A stretch of 64,000 nucleotides of DNA from Marinovum sp048263515 (GCF_048263515.1 NZ_JBLXEC010000004.1:124001-188000), one strand, 5' to 3'; shown: positions 1-8,280, numbered from the stretch's first letter. A program made the numbers and translations. The notes: generated by a model not told the origin, from the letters alone.

Positions 1-21
1 CTGGATCTCGACACGCCCTGA
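1..21 (+). CDS. Possible last codons of a gene lying left of the window
   Basis: Frame 1 reads LDLDTP followed by TGA at 19-21. If real it is the C-terminus of a plus-strand gene that converges on the DUF4177-like gene ending at 29. Six codons cannot establish coding; only its position, just before a convergent stop, suggests it. Confidence 0.25.
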   Translation: MDLDTP

Positions 22-28
22 GGGGCGC

Positions 29-550
29 TCAGGCAGGCGGCTTCTCGGCCGCTTGCGCCGCCTCGTCGCCGGTCTCTTCCGCGTCGCTGGTTGCGTCTTC
101 GGCGGCATCCTGAGCAGCCTCGCCGTCGCTGTCCTTGCGATCCTCCGGCGCGCTCTCACCCTCCGCAGTCTCGCCCGCGATCTCAGCCGTCACCGCCCCG
201 TCCTCGAAGCGCGCATCGCCATTGGCACTCTCGCTCTTCATCGCGCGGGCGGCGTCCAACACGGGGATCTCCTTGGGCGGGTCGAGCAGCCGCGGCTCGA
301 AGCTCGCGACCTCATCCTCGCGCGCCCGGCGAAACACCAGCACGTTGCGGAACACCGTGTGCTTGCCCGACAGCCCCTGCCGCTCTTCGCTGGGCAGGGT
401 CTCGGCGCGCACGTATTCCCAGCCGTCACCAGCCATCTCGTTCATCACGCATTCGAGAGCGAAGGCAAACCGCCCCTCAGCCCCCTTCACGCCCTTGGCC
501 CGGCGCCCCTGAGAGGGGGCGGGAACCACCTTGTAATCATATCTCGTCAT
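29..550 (-). CDS. DUF4177-like protein with a long acidic tail
   Basis: A predicted cytosolic protein of 173 aa. The first ~75 residues look like a DUF4177 domain: it opens MTRYDYKVVPAP, then carries a GDGWEYV segment, the conserved W-E-Y strand of this small family. The remaining ~95 residues are rich in Ala, Glu and Asp (repeats such as AAQDAAEDATSDAEE) and are probably disordered. The start at 550 is chosen because the conserved domain begins there; an earlier ATG at 586 would add 12 unrelated residues. It is the last gene of the minus-strand run descending from gatB and lies 42 nt beyond the preceding small membrane-protein gene. The function of DUF4177 is not established. Confidence 0.7.
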   Translation of the reverse strand: MTRYDYKVVPAPSQGRRAKGVKGAEGRFAFALECVMNEMAGDGWEYVRAETLPSEERQGLSGKHTVFRNVLVFRRAREDEVASFEPRLLDPPKEIPVLDAARAMKSESANGDARFEDGAVTAEIAGETAEGESAPEDRKDSDGEAAQDAAEDATSDAEETGDEAAQAAEKPPA

Positions 551-592
551 GGCCTGCCCAAGAGCATACTTCGCGCCCGAGCGCAATCGCTG

Positions 593-868
593 TCAGCCTT
601 TCGGACGCCGCATCCTGAGCCCCAATCCGCCCAATCCGATGATCACCCAGGAGGTCTGGATCAGCGCCGAGGCGAGGTTGAAATCGTGGATCAGCGAGAC
701 CAGCACCAGCCCCGCGGCGGCGATGTTGCAGAGCGTATAAGCCACCGAATTTCCGTCCAGCAGCCGCAGCTGCAGCGCCGCGAAAGAGCCGACGTAAAAC
801 AGGAAGCCGGTGACCCCCAGCGCTTCGAAGAAGCCGCGTGTGTCGAGCGACAGCTGAAAGGTCTCCAC
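593..868 (-). CDS. Small multi-pass membrane protein (CBU_0592-like)
   Basis: A 91-aa protein with three probable transmembrane segments (around residues 12-32, 42-60 and 66-86) and a basic end, RMRRPKG. The layout resembles the CBU_0592 family of small membrane proteins of unknown function. A GTG start at 868 is preferred: AAGGAT lies just upstream, and the frame further upstream runs into a palindromic repeat array (942-1133) whose translation is plainly a repeat artefact (GWKPTLRL and similar, over and over). It may be co-transcribed with the DUF4177-like gene. Family assignment is from memory of the pattern and is moderate. Confidence 0.65.
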   Translation of the reverse strand: METFQLSLDTRGFFEALGVTGFLFYVGSFAALQLRLLDGNSVAYTLCNIAAAGLVLVSLIHDFNLASALIQTSWVIIGLGGLGLRMRRPKG

Positions 869-941
869 CGTGAAATCCTTACCCTTGAATGCCGCGATCC
901 TGCCGGTTCGGGGGCAGGGGGACAAGGGGGCGGCATGTGGT

Positions 942-1133
942 GGTGGGTTGAAAACCCACCCTACGGGCAAGGCCCCGAGGTTAGGCGCAAGGCGTAGGGT
1001 GGGTTTCCAACCCACCCCCGCGCGCACAAGACGTGGGGTTGGTTTCCAACCCACCGCCGCGCGCACAAGACGTAGGGTGGGTTTCCAACCCACCGCCGCG
1101 CGCGCAAGACGCAGGGTGGGTTTCCAACCCACC
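942..1133. repeat. Array of palindromic GGTGGGTT...AACCCACC repeats
   Basis: Five copies of a short palindrome: 942-960 (loop GAA), 993-1017, 1032-1055, 1071-1094 and 1111-1133. Copies 2-5 share the core GTAGGGTGGGTTTCCAACCC and recur every ~39 bp, joined by a conserved spacer CGCGCGCACAAGAC. Each copy can fold into a hairpin. The array sits in the 399-nt gap 869-1267 between two small membrane-protein genes; the rest of that gap shows nothing recognisable. Related palindromes (GGTGGGTAGGATACCCACC, GGTGGGCAAACTGCCCACC) occur at 8363-8519, so this is a dispersed intergenic repeat family. It is not a CRISPR: the units are self-complementary and the spacers are identical. Confidence 0.85.
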
Positions 1134-1267
1134 ATCGCCAAAAACAAAAAGAGCGCCCGTCAACCCGGCGCCCCATCCCCTCACGGAATATCGAACGTCA
1201 CGCCTCACCGGCGGACAAATTGCCTACCCCGGGCCCATTCAGCAGGGTGACAATGTCTGGCCCGCGC

Positions 1268-1402
1268 CTACTCGGCGGGGTGGCGGTGTCTGGCCCGCTC
1301 CAAGCGGGCGTCCAGCCGGCGGGTGTCGCGCTTGAGGATCAGGATACCGACGCCAACGACCAGAAAGGCCATCACCGGCACTGTGAATTCAAGGCTCATC
1401 AT
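1268..1402 (-). CDS. Very small single-pass membrane protein (44 aa)
   Basis: Reads MMSLEFTVPVMAFLVVGVGI, then LILKRDTRRLDARLERARHRHPAE and a TAG stop. One hydrophobic helix (residues 6-23) is followed by a strongly basic, amphipathic tail. AGGAGG lies 6 nt before the first ATG (1402); a second ATG at 1399 is also possible. The first 14 nt overlap the end of the upstream 78-aa membrane-protein gene, suggesting translational coupling in the gatB transcript. It recalls the short YdcL/phage-shock-like single-helix proteins only in shape; no function is claimed. Confidence 0.6.
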   Translation of the reverse strand: MMSLEFTVPVMAFLVVGVGILILKRDTRRLDARLERARHRHPAE

Positions 1403-1625
1403 CGGGCTCCTCCTTGCGAAGCATACCCAGAATATAGTGCGAAAGCCCGTGAATTGCCAGTCCGCCGAAGCCCCAGCCGGCGCTGAGCCTGTCGAATTGC
1501 AACCGACCCTCGGTCAGAGGCCGCAGGATGGCAAAGGCGATCAGCCCCAGCGCAATGGCATTGGCGAAGCTGGCCAGCAGCTTCACCCGCTCGTTGTGGA
1601 TGAGCAGCGCGTCGCGCAGACGCAT
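1389..1625 (-). CDS. Small membrane protein downstream of gatB
   Basis: A 78-aa protein. A soluble start (MRLRDALLIHNERVKLL) leads into two hydrophobic segments at about residues 18-38 and 50-70, ending with the charged tail RKEEPDDEP. It begins 4 nt after the gatB stop and overlaps the next small gene, so all three are probably one transcript. No family is recognised with certainty. The conserved linkage to gatB is what makes it a convincing gene despite its size. Confidence 0.65.
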   Translation of the reverse strand: MRLRDALLIHNERVKLLASFANAIALGLIAFAILRPLTEGRLQFDRLSAGWGFGGLAIHGLSHYILGMLRKEEPDDEP

Positions 1626-1629
1626 GCGC

Positions 1630-3141
1630 TCAGAGCCCCAGCTTGGCGCTCACGATCTCGTTGACCGCCTTGGGGTTGGCCTTGCCGCCGGTGGCCTTCA
1701 TCACCTGGCCGACGAACCAGCCGGCGAGCTTGGGGTTGGCCTTGGCCTTCTCGACCTGCGCCGGGTTGGCGGCGATCACCTCGTCCACCGCCGTCTCGAT
1801 GGCGCCGGTATCGGTGACCTGCTTCATGCCGCGCTCCTCGACGATCTTCGCCGGGTCGCCGCCCTCGGTGTAGACGATCTCGAACAGGTCCTTGGCGATC
1901 TTGCCGGAGATCTCGCCCTTTTGGATCAGCGCGATGATGCCACCCAGCTGTTCCGGCGAGACCGGGCTGTCGGCCAGCGAATGGTCTTCCTTCTTCAGCC
2001 GGCCGAAGAGCTCGTTGATCACCCAGTTGGCGGCCATCTTGCCGTCGCGGCCTTCGGCGACCTTTTCGAAGAAGTCGGCCGACACGGTTTCGGCTGTCAG
2101 CACCGATGCGTCGTAATCCGACAGACCGTAGTCCTTGATGAACCGGGCTTTCTTGTCGTCGGGCAGCTCGGGCAGGTTGGCTTCGATGTCGTCCACCCAG
2201 GCCTGCTCGATTTCCAGCGGCAGCAGGTCGGGATCGGGGAAATAGCGGTAGTCGTGCGCCTCTTCCTTCGAGCGCATGGAGCGGGTCTCGCCCTTGTCCG
2301 GATCATAGAGCCGGGTTTCCTGGTCGACCGAGCCGCCGGCTTCCAGAATGGCGATCTGGCGCTTGGCTTCATAGTCGATGGCCTGCTGGATGAAGCGCAT
2401 CGAGTTCATGTTCTTGATCTCGCAGCGGGTGCCGAGGTGGCTGAAATCCTGGGTCTCCTGGTATTTCTCGTATTGGCCGGGCCGGCAGACCGAGACGTTG
2501 ACGTCGGCGCGCAGGTTGCCGTTCTGCATGTTGCCGTCGCAGGTGCCGAGATATTGCAGGATCTGGCGCAGTTTCACCACATAGGCCGCAGCTTCCTCGG
2601 GACCGCGGATGTCAGGGCGTGAGACGATCTCCATCAGCGCCACGCCGGTGCGGTTGAGGTCGACGAAGGACATGTTGGGGTCCATGTCGTGGATCGACTT
2701 GCCGGCGTCCTGCTCGACGTGGATGCGCTCGATCCGCACCAGCCGCGCGGTGCCGTCGCCAAGCTCCACCAGAACCTCGCCTTCACCGACAAGCGGTTCG
2801 TAAAGCTGCGAAATCTGGTAGCCTTGCGGCAGGTCGGGGTAGAAATAGTTCTTGCGGTCGAAGGCCGATTTCAGGTTGATCTGCGCCTTGAGCCCCAGCC
2901 CGGTGCGCACCGCCTGTTCGATGCAGTATTCGTTGATCACCGGCAGCATGCCCGGCATCGCCGCGTCGACGAAGGCGACGTTGGAATTGGGCTCGGCGCC
3001 GAATTGCGTCGAGGCGCCGGAGAACAGCTTGGCCTGCGAGGACACCTGGGCATGGACCTCCATGCCGATCACCAGCTCCCAATCGTGCTTCGCCCCGGCG
3101 ATCACCTTGGGTTTGGGGGTCTCATATGTCAGGTCCAGCAT
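1630..3141 (-). CDS. gatB: Asp/Glu-tRNA(Asn/Gln) amidotransferase subunit B
   Basis: A 503-aa protein of full family length. GatB is the tRNA-binding and kinase subunit of GatCAB: it phosphorylates the misacylated Glu-tRNA(Gln) or Asp-tRNA(Asn), and GatA supplies ammonia to make the amide. N-terminal signatures ELVIGMEVHAQ (about residues 22-32), KLFSGAS and NVAFVDAAMPGMLP are diagnostic. The zinc/cradle region contains RADVNVSV and CEIKNMNS, and DYRYFPDPDL is present near residue 295. The C-terminal ~150 residues form the helical YqeY-like tail. AAGGAGAC precedes the ATG. gatC and gatA are not in the window, as is usual for Rhodobacterales. Confidence 0.97.
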   Translation of the reverse strand: MLDLTYETPKPKVIAGAKHDWELVIGMEVHAQVSSQAKLFSGASTQFGAEPNSNVAFVDAAMPGMLPVINEYCIEQAVRTGLGLKAQINLKSAFDRKNYFYPDLPQGYQISQLYEPLVGEGEVLVELGDGTARLVRIERIHVEQDAGKSIHDMDPNMSFVDLNRTGVALMEIVSRPDIRGPEEAAAYVVKLRQILQYLGTCDGNMQNGNLRADVNVSVCRPGQYEKYQETQDFSHLGTRCEIKNMNSMRFIQQAIDYEAKRQIAILEAGGSVDQETRLYDPDKGETRSMRSKEEAHDYRYFPDPDLLPLEIEQAWVDDIEANLPELPDDKKARFIKDYGLSDYDASVLTAETVSADFFEKVAEGRDGKMAANWVINELFGRLKKEDHSLADSPVSPEQLGGIIALIQKGEISGKIAKDLFEIVYTEGGDPAKIVEERGMKQVTDTGAIETAVDEVIAANPAQVEKAKANPKLAGWFVGQVMKATGGKANPKAVNEIVSAKLGL

Positions 3142-3288
3142 GGCCGTCTCCTTCAGCTCGGAACGAAACGGGTTCTAGGGCAGGGGCGGGAAGGGGGCAA
3201 GAGGCAGTTCGGGGGTTGGGAGGTGAGGATGGGAAACGATGGCTCGCTTGACATGAAGGACGGTACGTTGGTCCTGAAGCGCTCCGCG

Positions 3289-3518
3289 CCCCGGACTTGA
3301 TCCGGGGCCTCCCGGCCGTGGCCAGCGCCACACGCCCCGGACTCGATCCGGGACCTCCCGGCCGACGCCAGTACCCCACGTCCCGGACTTGATCCGGGAC
3401 CTCCCGGCTGACGCCAGCGCCACTCGCCCCGGACTTGATCCGGGGCCTCCCGGCCGAGGCCAGTACCCCACGTCCCGGACTTGATCCGGGACCTCCCGGC
3501 CGACGCCAGCGCCTCGCA
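3289..3518. repeat. Five tandem 46-bp units with CCCGGACTTGATCCGGG palindrome
   Basis: Palindromes start at 3289, 3335, 3381, 3427 and 3473, an exact 46-bp period. Each unit is CCCGGACTTGATCCGGG followed by ACCTCCCGGC or GCCTCCCGGC and a short spacer ending in CAGCGCC or CAGTACCCC; only a few positions differ. The array lies upstream of gatB within the 657-nt gene-free stretch 3142-3798. Single copies of the same palindrome occur at 3741, 32031 and 63391-63557 (three copies), so this is a dispersed, locally amplified element. Every palindrome contains GATC and usually GACTTGATC. The regular period recalls a CRISPR, but the interspaced sequence is repeated, not unique. Confidence 0.9.
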
Positions 3519-3798
3519 ATGCCCCACCGCGAAAGCCGCGCCATTGACGGGCCGCGGCGCGGCGATCCTACCGCAGTTCTGTTCGATTTATCCCCGCCAC
3601 TGGCGCGCTTTGAATGAGCGAAGCGCCTGCGGCAACCCGATCGCCGGGCCGAGGGGGCGGCCCGGCGATGGCGCGGCGGCCTGCGGCCTTGATTCCGCGC
3701 CGGGGGCATTGATCGACGTGAAGACGGGATGATCGGAGCGGGAGGCCCCGGATCAGGTCCGGGGCGCGCGCGGCAATACGCCGACCGAACCGCTCAAA
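3519..3798. other. Gene-free stretch with an 11-bp hairpin and a repeat copy
   Basis: No convincing coding frame is visible. The stretch holds a perfect inverted repeat, ATCGCCGGGCC (3640-3650) and GGCCCGGCGAT (3659-3669), with an 8-nt loop. It has no T-tract, so it is not a classical terminator. A further copy of the CCCCGGATC palindrome lies at 3741-3766, inverted relative to the array at 3289-3518. The rest is featureless, including the end nearest the hypothetical gene that stops at 3799. Confidence 0.6.
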
Positions 3799-5070
3799 TC
3801 AAGGCGCCGGGCTCGGCTGAACAGGCCGGCGGCGCGCCTCGCGCGACATCACGCTGCTCAAGGCCGCCCCGGCCTGACGCGCACCGCATTCGGCGCCGGA
3901 GGGCCCGGTGTCGTGACCGCTGCCGGGGGTGGCGTAGCCGATGTCGGTCAGGGTCCAGACCCAGCCATGCGTCTCGGTCATCTCGGACCGGATCAGCCGG
4001 TTGCGCAGCTTCTCGAGCGGACGGCGCTGGCTCCGCGGCATGTCGCGGCCGGCGGCAAGCACCTGGCACAGCCCGGCGGCAAAGAGGTTGACCATGTGCT
4101 GGCCGGGGTGGCGGCGCAGGATATCCTCCACCGCTTCGACGAAATAGCCGGTGTCGAGCGCCAGCAGCGCGCCGGCGTCCTGCAGCAGCGCATCGAAATA
4201 GACCCAGGCATAGGCGCCGCTGCCCCAGGTCTCGCCGGTGGCGGCGGCCATGCGGCGCGCGGCAAGGTCGAGCGCGGCGTAGCTGCCGAACCAGCAGGGC
4301 AGCAGATGCAGGCCGAAGGCGCGCATGTGGCCGGGCACCTGCGGCGCAAGGGTGACCAGCGTCTCGTAGCGCGTCACCACCTGGGCATCGGCACCGGGCT
4401 GGCCGGCCAGCAGGGCGCAGCGGGTCGAGGCCAGCAACGGCGAGGTCGCGCTGTCGCTGTCGAAGGGCGCGAGGATTTCCTCGGCGCGGACAAAGGCCTC
4501 GCGGAAGGGCGCGAGGTGCTGCTCGGGCTTGCCCCGGCGCCAACCCTGCTTGTACCAGGCCCAGCCGGCGTCCATGTGGCTCAGCGCCACGACGGCGGCG
4601 CAACCCGGGTCGCCGGGCATCTCGTCGGCGATCTCGTCCATGGCACGCAGCCCGTCCAGCATCCGGTTGTTGCGCGACAGTACACCGGCGGAAGAGGCCT
4701 CTTCCAGCGCGCGGCTCAGGTCAGACCGCGCGCCGGCGGCGAGCAGTTCGGCCTCTGGCGTGCCGGCAGCGGTGCAGGCGCGGGCGGCATCGGCGGCGCC
4801 GATCAGGGCGCTCAGCCTGTCCCAGTTCTCCTGTCGGGCGAGGTCGCGGCCGCGGTCCAGCAGCGTGCGGCATTCCTCCAGCTCGGGGGTGTCGGTCCGC
4901 AGCGGCCGGCCGATCCGATCCAGCAGTTCGGCAGACAGCACGCCGGGGTCGTCCCCCTGCAGCGCCGGGACGTTGCGGGACTGATGTGCGGACGCCCGCG
5001 GCGCAGACGGCGAGGCCAGGCGCAGCGCGGCACGGGTCTTGTCGGTGATGGCGGTGAGAGTCTTGAACAT
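3799..5070 (-). CDS. Hypothetical protein, 423 aa
   Basis: A 423-aa protein without signal peptide or membrane segments, beginning MFKTLTAITDKTRAALRLAS. Its middle is alpha-helical and Trp/Tyr-rich (GWAWYKQGWRRG, GSGAYAWVYFDALLQDAG, THGWVWTLTDIGYATPGSG) in a way that recalls helical-repeat (TPR-like) folds, but no defined motif can be named. The start at 5070 was chosen because upstream codons read through a divergent promoter region and lack conservation-like composition; no clear Shine-Dalgarno precedes it. It is divergent from the transglycosylase-like gene at 5229. Function unknown. Confidence 0.7.
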   Translation of the reverse strand: MFKTLTAITDKTRAALRLASPSAPRASAHQSRNVPALQGDDPGVLSAELLDRIGRPLRTDTPELEECRTLLDRGRDLARQENWDRLSALIGAADAARACTAAGTPEAELLAAGARSDLSRALEEASSAGVLSRNNRMLDGLRAMDEIADEMPGDPGCAAVVALSHMDAGWAWYKQGWRRGKPEQHLAPFREAFVRAEEILAPFDSDSATSPLLASTRCALLAGQPGADAQVVTRYETLVTLAPQVPGHMRAFGLHLLPCWFGSYAALDLAARRMAAATGETWGSGAYAWVYFDALLQDAGALLALDTGYFVEAVEDILRRHPGQHMVNLFAAGLCQVLAAGRDMPRSQRRPLEKLRNRLIRSEMTETHGWVWTLTDIGYATPGSGHDTGPSGAECGARQAGAALSSVMSREARRRPVQPSPAP

Positions 5071-5228
5071 AAGGATACAACCAGTCGGCAAAATTTCGCT
5101 CTGGCCAACCTCTGCGACGTTTTGGGCGTGGTCATGGCAGCGGAAAGATAGAGAATGGCAGAAACCGGCGGAGCGTGCCGCAATGCGGCAAAGTTCTGTC
5201 AAATGTTCCGCAGTTCGAGGGGTTTGGG

Positions 5229-5930
5229 ATGATGCGTCGGGGAGTGCTGACGATTCTTCTGCTGATGCTGCCACTGGCCGCGCCGGCCGATCCGGCGCCC
5301 AAGGCGCCCGAAGCCTCGCTGCTGGCGCCCGGTCAAAGCCTGCGCCCGGCGGCGCGCGCCACCCGCAATCCGCGCATGCGCTGGCCGTCGGGCACGCAGG
5401 AGGCGGCGCTCTGGACCCGGGTGATGCTGAGTGCACTGGAGAAGGGCCATGCCAAGCCGCTGGTCGAGACCGTGCCGCGTGACATCGCCGAATGGTGCCC
5501 GGCCTATCCCGACAATCCGCCCTCGGCGCGGGCGGCCTTCTGGGCCGGCTTTGCCTCGACACTGGCGAAATACGAAAGCACCTGGCGGCCCCATGCGGTG
5601 GGCGGCGGCGGGCTCTGGCACGGGCTTCTGCAGATCCTGCCGGGCACGGCGCAGTTCAACAAGTGCAGCGCGACCAGCGGGCCGGCCTTGCAGGACGGCG
5701 CCGCCAACCTCTCCTGCGCCTTGCGGATCATGGCGCGCACGGTGCCGCGCGATCAGGCGATCTCGTTGCGTGACAGCCGCTGGCGCGGGGTTGCGGCGGA
5801 TTGGGGGCCGATGCGCTCGGACGCCAAGCGCCGCGATATGGCGCGCTGGCTGAGCAAACAGAGCTATTGCCAGCCGATCGAGACCACCCGTCCGCGTTTG
5901 CGCCCGGCCAGCTGGCCGCCGGCGGCCTGA
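5229..5930 (+). CDS. Periplasmic lytic transglycosylase-like protein
   Basis: A 233-aa protein with a signal peptide (MMRRGVLTILLLMLPLAAPA). The C-terminal half has SLT-fold features: LAKYESTWRPHAVGGGG (about residues 117-133) places the catalytic Glu in a Y-E-S context, and GLLQILPGTAQF matches the GLMQIMPxTA motif. Such enzymes cleave the MurNAc-GlcNAc bond of peptidoglycan non-hydrolytically in the periplasm. Two cysteines flank the later region (NKCSATSG, NLSCALR) and could form a disulfide. Tandem ATGs at 5229 and 5232 are both possible. The gene stands alone, divergent from the hypothetical gene at 5070. A catalytic domain is likely but the substrate context is inferred. Confidence 0.75.
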   Translation: MMRRGVLTILLLMLPLAAPADPAPKAPEASLLAPGQSLRPAARATRNPRMRWPSGTQEAALWTRVMLSALEKGHAKPLVETVPRDIAEWCPAYPDNPPSARAAFWAGFASTLAKYESTWRPHAVGGGGLWHGLLQILPGTAQFNKCSATSGPALQDGAANLSCALRIMARTVPRDQAISLRDSRWRGVAADWGPMRSDAKRRDMARWLSKQSYCQPIETTRPRLRPASWPPAA

Positions 5931-6043
5931 AGTTACTCAAACTTTGACGTAATTTCCCGGACTGCAAGGATGGCCCAGTCGCTGGAGCATGCCACCCGAT
6001 CAGGAACACCGGCCTGCGCTGAGACGATAGGCAGGCCGGGCGC

Positions 6044-6805
6044 TCAGCACCAGCTCTCCAGCAGGTCCACCGCCGCGCGGCGCATCAGCGCGCCGTCGAT
6101 ACCCACGGCGAGGAAGCTCGCCCCGGCCTCGGCCACCTCGCGCACATAGCTCTGATCTGACGACAGAAATCCTGCGGGCTTGCCTGCCGCCACGATCCGG
6201 CGCACCGCGTCGCAGACCGCCGCGCGCACTTCCGGGTGGCCGGTCTCGCCTGGGAAGCCCATCGAGGCCGCGAGGTCCGCCGGACCGATGAAGATACCGT
6301 CGACGCCCTCGACCGCGGCAATCGCCTCGATCTGCTCGGCGGCGGCCACGGTCTCGACCTGAACCACCAGACAGATCTCGTCGTTGGCGCGCTGGGTGTA
6401 GCTCTTGATCGCGCCCCAGTGGCTGGCGCGGGTGGTGCCGGCGACGCCGCGGGTGCCCTGCGGCGGATAGCGCACCGCCGAGACCGCCTTGCGCGCCTCG
6501 TCGGCCGATTGCACGTAGGGCACCATGATAGACTGCGCGCCGGCGTCGAGCAGCCGCTTGATCTCGACAGGGTCGTTCCAGCCGGCACGCACCATGACCG
6601 AGGTCGGGTAGGGCGCCGCCGCCTGCAACAGCGGCAGCATGGCGCGCGGGTCGACCGGCGCATGTTCGCTGTCGATCAGCAGCCAGTCATAGCCGCAGCC
6701 GGCCAGCAGCTCGACCAGCCCGCTGTCGGGCAGGGTGCTCCAGAAGCCGATCTGGCGTTTGCCCTGTGACAGGGCGGCCTTGAAGGCATTGCGCGGCAGG
6801 TCCAT
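6044..6805 (-). CDS. HpcH/HpaI-family class II aldolase
   Basis: A 253-aa protein of the metal-dependent pyruvate aldolase family (2,4-dihydroxyhept-2-enedioate, 2-keto-3-deoxy-L-rhamnonate and 5-keto-4-deoxyglucarate aldolases). Family signatures are GFWSTLPDS near the start, DWLLIDSEHAP (residues ~39-49), MVRAGWNDP, GAQSIMVPYV, VVQVET (metal-ligand Glu) and GIFIGPADLAASMG (metal-ligand Asp). These enzymes cleave a 4-hydroxy-2-oxo acid to pyruvate or oxaloacetate plus an aldehyde. It follows the peptidase C26-like gene by 30 nt on the same strand, so the two are probably one operon. The physiological substrate cannot be told from sequence. Confidence 0.88.
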   Translation of the reverse strand: MDLPRNAFKAALSQGKRQIGFWSTLPDSGLVELLAGCGYDWLLIDSEHAPVDPRAMLPLLQAAAPYPTSVMVRAGWNDPVEIKRLLDAGAQSIMVPYVQSADEARKAVSAVRYPPQGTRGVAGTTRASHWGAIKSYTQRANDEICLVVQVETVAAAEQIEAIAAVEGVDGIFIGPADLAASMGFPGETGHPEVRAAVCDAVRRIVAAGKPAGFLSSDQSYVREVAEAGASFLAVGIDGALMRRAAVDLLESWC

Positions 6806-6835
6806 CGGTGTCTTCCCTGTTCAGGTTCGGAGAGG

Positions 6836-7609
6836 TCAGGCGCTGGCGCGCAGCGGCCGGCGGGCCTCGGCCCAGGCGCGCACGGCGTCGCCGAAGGCGG
6901 TAAAGAGCGGGCGCGACACCGGGTCGTTGGCGGCGTCCCACTCCGGGTGCCATTGCACAGAAAGGGTGAAGCCCGGCGCATCCTTGATATAGGCGGCCTC
7001 TGGCGTCTCGTCCGGCGCCCAGCCGTCGATGACAAAGCGTTTGCCGGGCTGCATCACGCCTTGGCCATGCAGGGTGTTGGTCATCACCTCCTGCGCGCCC
7101 ATCAGCCGATGAAAGACCCCGCCCTCGGTAAAGCGCACCTTGTGGCGCAGGGCAAATTTCTCTTCGATGGTGCCGTCGGGAGGCATGCGGTGGTTCATCC
7201 GGCCGGGCAGTTCGCGGATCTCGGGATGCAGGGTCGAGCCCATGGCCACCGCCACCTCCTGATAGCCGCGGCAGATGCCGAGGAAAGGCTGGCCGCGCTC
7301 GACACAGGCGCGCACCAGCGGCAGGGCGATGGCATCGCGCGCCCGGTCAAAGGCGCCATGCGCCTCGGTGGCGGCGACGCCGTATTCCTCGGGGTGGACA
7401 TTGGGCCGGCCGCCGGTGAGCAGGAATCCGTCGCAGGTCTCGAGCAGTTCGGCGACCGAGAGAAACCGCGGATCGGCCGGGATCAGCAGCGGCATGCAGC
7501 CCGACACCAGCGACACCGCCTCGGAGTTCATCGTGCCGCCGGCATGGGCGGGATATTGATCGTTGATCAGGTACTGGTTGCCGATGATGCCGACGATGGG
7601 GCGGGTCAT
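6836..7609 (-). CDS. Class I glutamine amidotransferase-like hydrolase (peptidase C26)
   Basis: A 257-aa cytosolic protein resembling gamma-glutamyl-GABA hydrolase (PuuD family). The triad is visible: Cys113 in FLGICRGYQE, and His221 and Glu223 in SVQWHPEWD. GFLLTGGRPNVHPEEYG (about residues 61-77) matches the oxyanion-side loop of the family. Members hydrolyse gamma-glutamyl amides such as gamma-glutamyl-GABA. It is the first gene of a two-gene minus operon with the HpcH/HpaI aldolase, not with polyamine genes, so its substrate may be a different gamma-glutamyl conjugate. Divergent from the YciF-like gene. Confidence 0.85.
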   Translation of the reverse strand: MTRPIVGIIGNQYLINDQYPAHAGGTMNSEAVSLVSGCMPLLIPADPRFLSVAELLETCDGFLLTGGRPNVHPEEYGVAATEAHGAFDRARDAIALPLVRACVERGQPFLGICRGYQEVAVAMGSTLHPEIRELPGRMNHRMPPDGTIEEKFALRHKVRFTEGGVFHRLMGAQEVMTNTLHGQGVMQPGKRFVIDGWAPDETPEAAYIKDAPGFTLSVQWHPEWDAANDPVSRPLFTAFGDAVRAWAEARRPLRASA

Positions 7610-7763
7610 GCAGTCCTCTCGAACAGGAGTCGGCCTAATATAAGGCGGCGCCGCGGAGCTTTACAACGGCCAAGCCTTCCGGCGGACAGGTGTCGTCCGG
7701 TCAGCGGGGAACCTTGTGGCCCCTGCCGGGTTCTCAGTCAGGTTATCATTGAAAGGGTATGTC

Positions 7764-8237
7764 ATGAAAACTCTGTCCGACGCATTCGAACACACGCTGC
7801 AGGATATCTACTTTGCCGAGAACCAGCTGGTGAAGGCGCTGCCCAAGGTCGAAAGTGCGGCCAATGGCAAGAAGCTGAAGCAGGCGGTCTCTGAGCACCT
7901 CGAAGAGACCAAGGGCCAGGTCAAGACGCTCGAGAAGGTGTTCAAAAGCCTTGGCAAGGAAGCCAAGGGCGAGAAATGCGATGCCATCGAAGGCCTGATC
8001 AAGGAAGCCGAGGGCATCATGGACGAGATGACCGGCGAGGCCAAGAATGCCGCGCTGCTGGCGGCCTGTCAGGCGGTCGAGCACTACGAGATCGCCCGTT
8101 ACGGCACCCTGCGCGAATGGGCCAAGGTGCTGGGCCACAACGAGGCGCATGACCTGCTGACGGAAATCCTCGATCAGGAGAAGGCGGCCAACAGCAAGCT
8201 GACCAACCTGGCGGTGTCGGAGATCAACAACGGGTGA
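7764..8237 (+). CDS. YciE/YciF-family ferritin-like protein (DUF892)
   Basis: A 157-aa four-helix-bundle protein. The opening MKTLSDAFEHTLQDIYFAENQLVKALPKV-type helix and the later HLEETKGQV and EHYEIARYGTL segments carry the Glu/His residues that bind a di-iron site in DUF892 proteins. Close homologues are stress-induced (osmotic, bile, general stress) and have been called ferroxidases; the mechanism is less settled. The ATG at 7764 fits the family start. It is monocistronic and ends in a strong terminator at 8281. Confidence 0.85.
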   Translation: MKTLSDAFEHTLQDIYFAENQLVKALPKVESAANGKKLKQAVSEHLEETKGQVKTLEKVFKSLGKEAKGEKCDAIEGLIKEAEGIMDEMTGEAKNAALLAACQAVEHYEIARYGTLREWAKVLGHNEAHDLLTEILDQEKAANSKLTNLAVSEINNG

Positions 8238-8280
8238 ATTGGTCGGGGTGCGGCTTTGGGGCGCATCGCTTGATCGGAGA

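Noticed and set aside
593..1147. N-terminal extension of the small membrane protein to 184 aa
   Set aside because: Additional residues are translation of the palindromic repeats at 942-1133; the GTG at 868 has a ribosome-binding site.
3289..3518. CRISPR array
   Set aside because: The 46-bp units contain repeated, not unique, interspaced sequence, and no cas genes are in the window.
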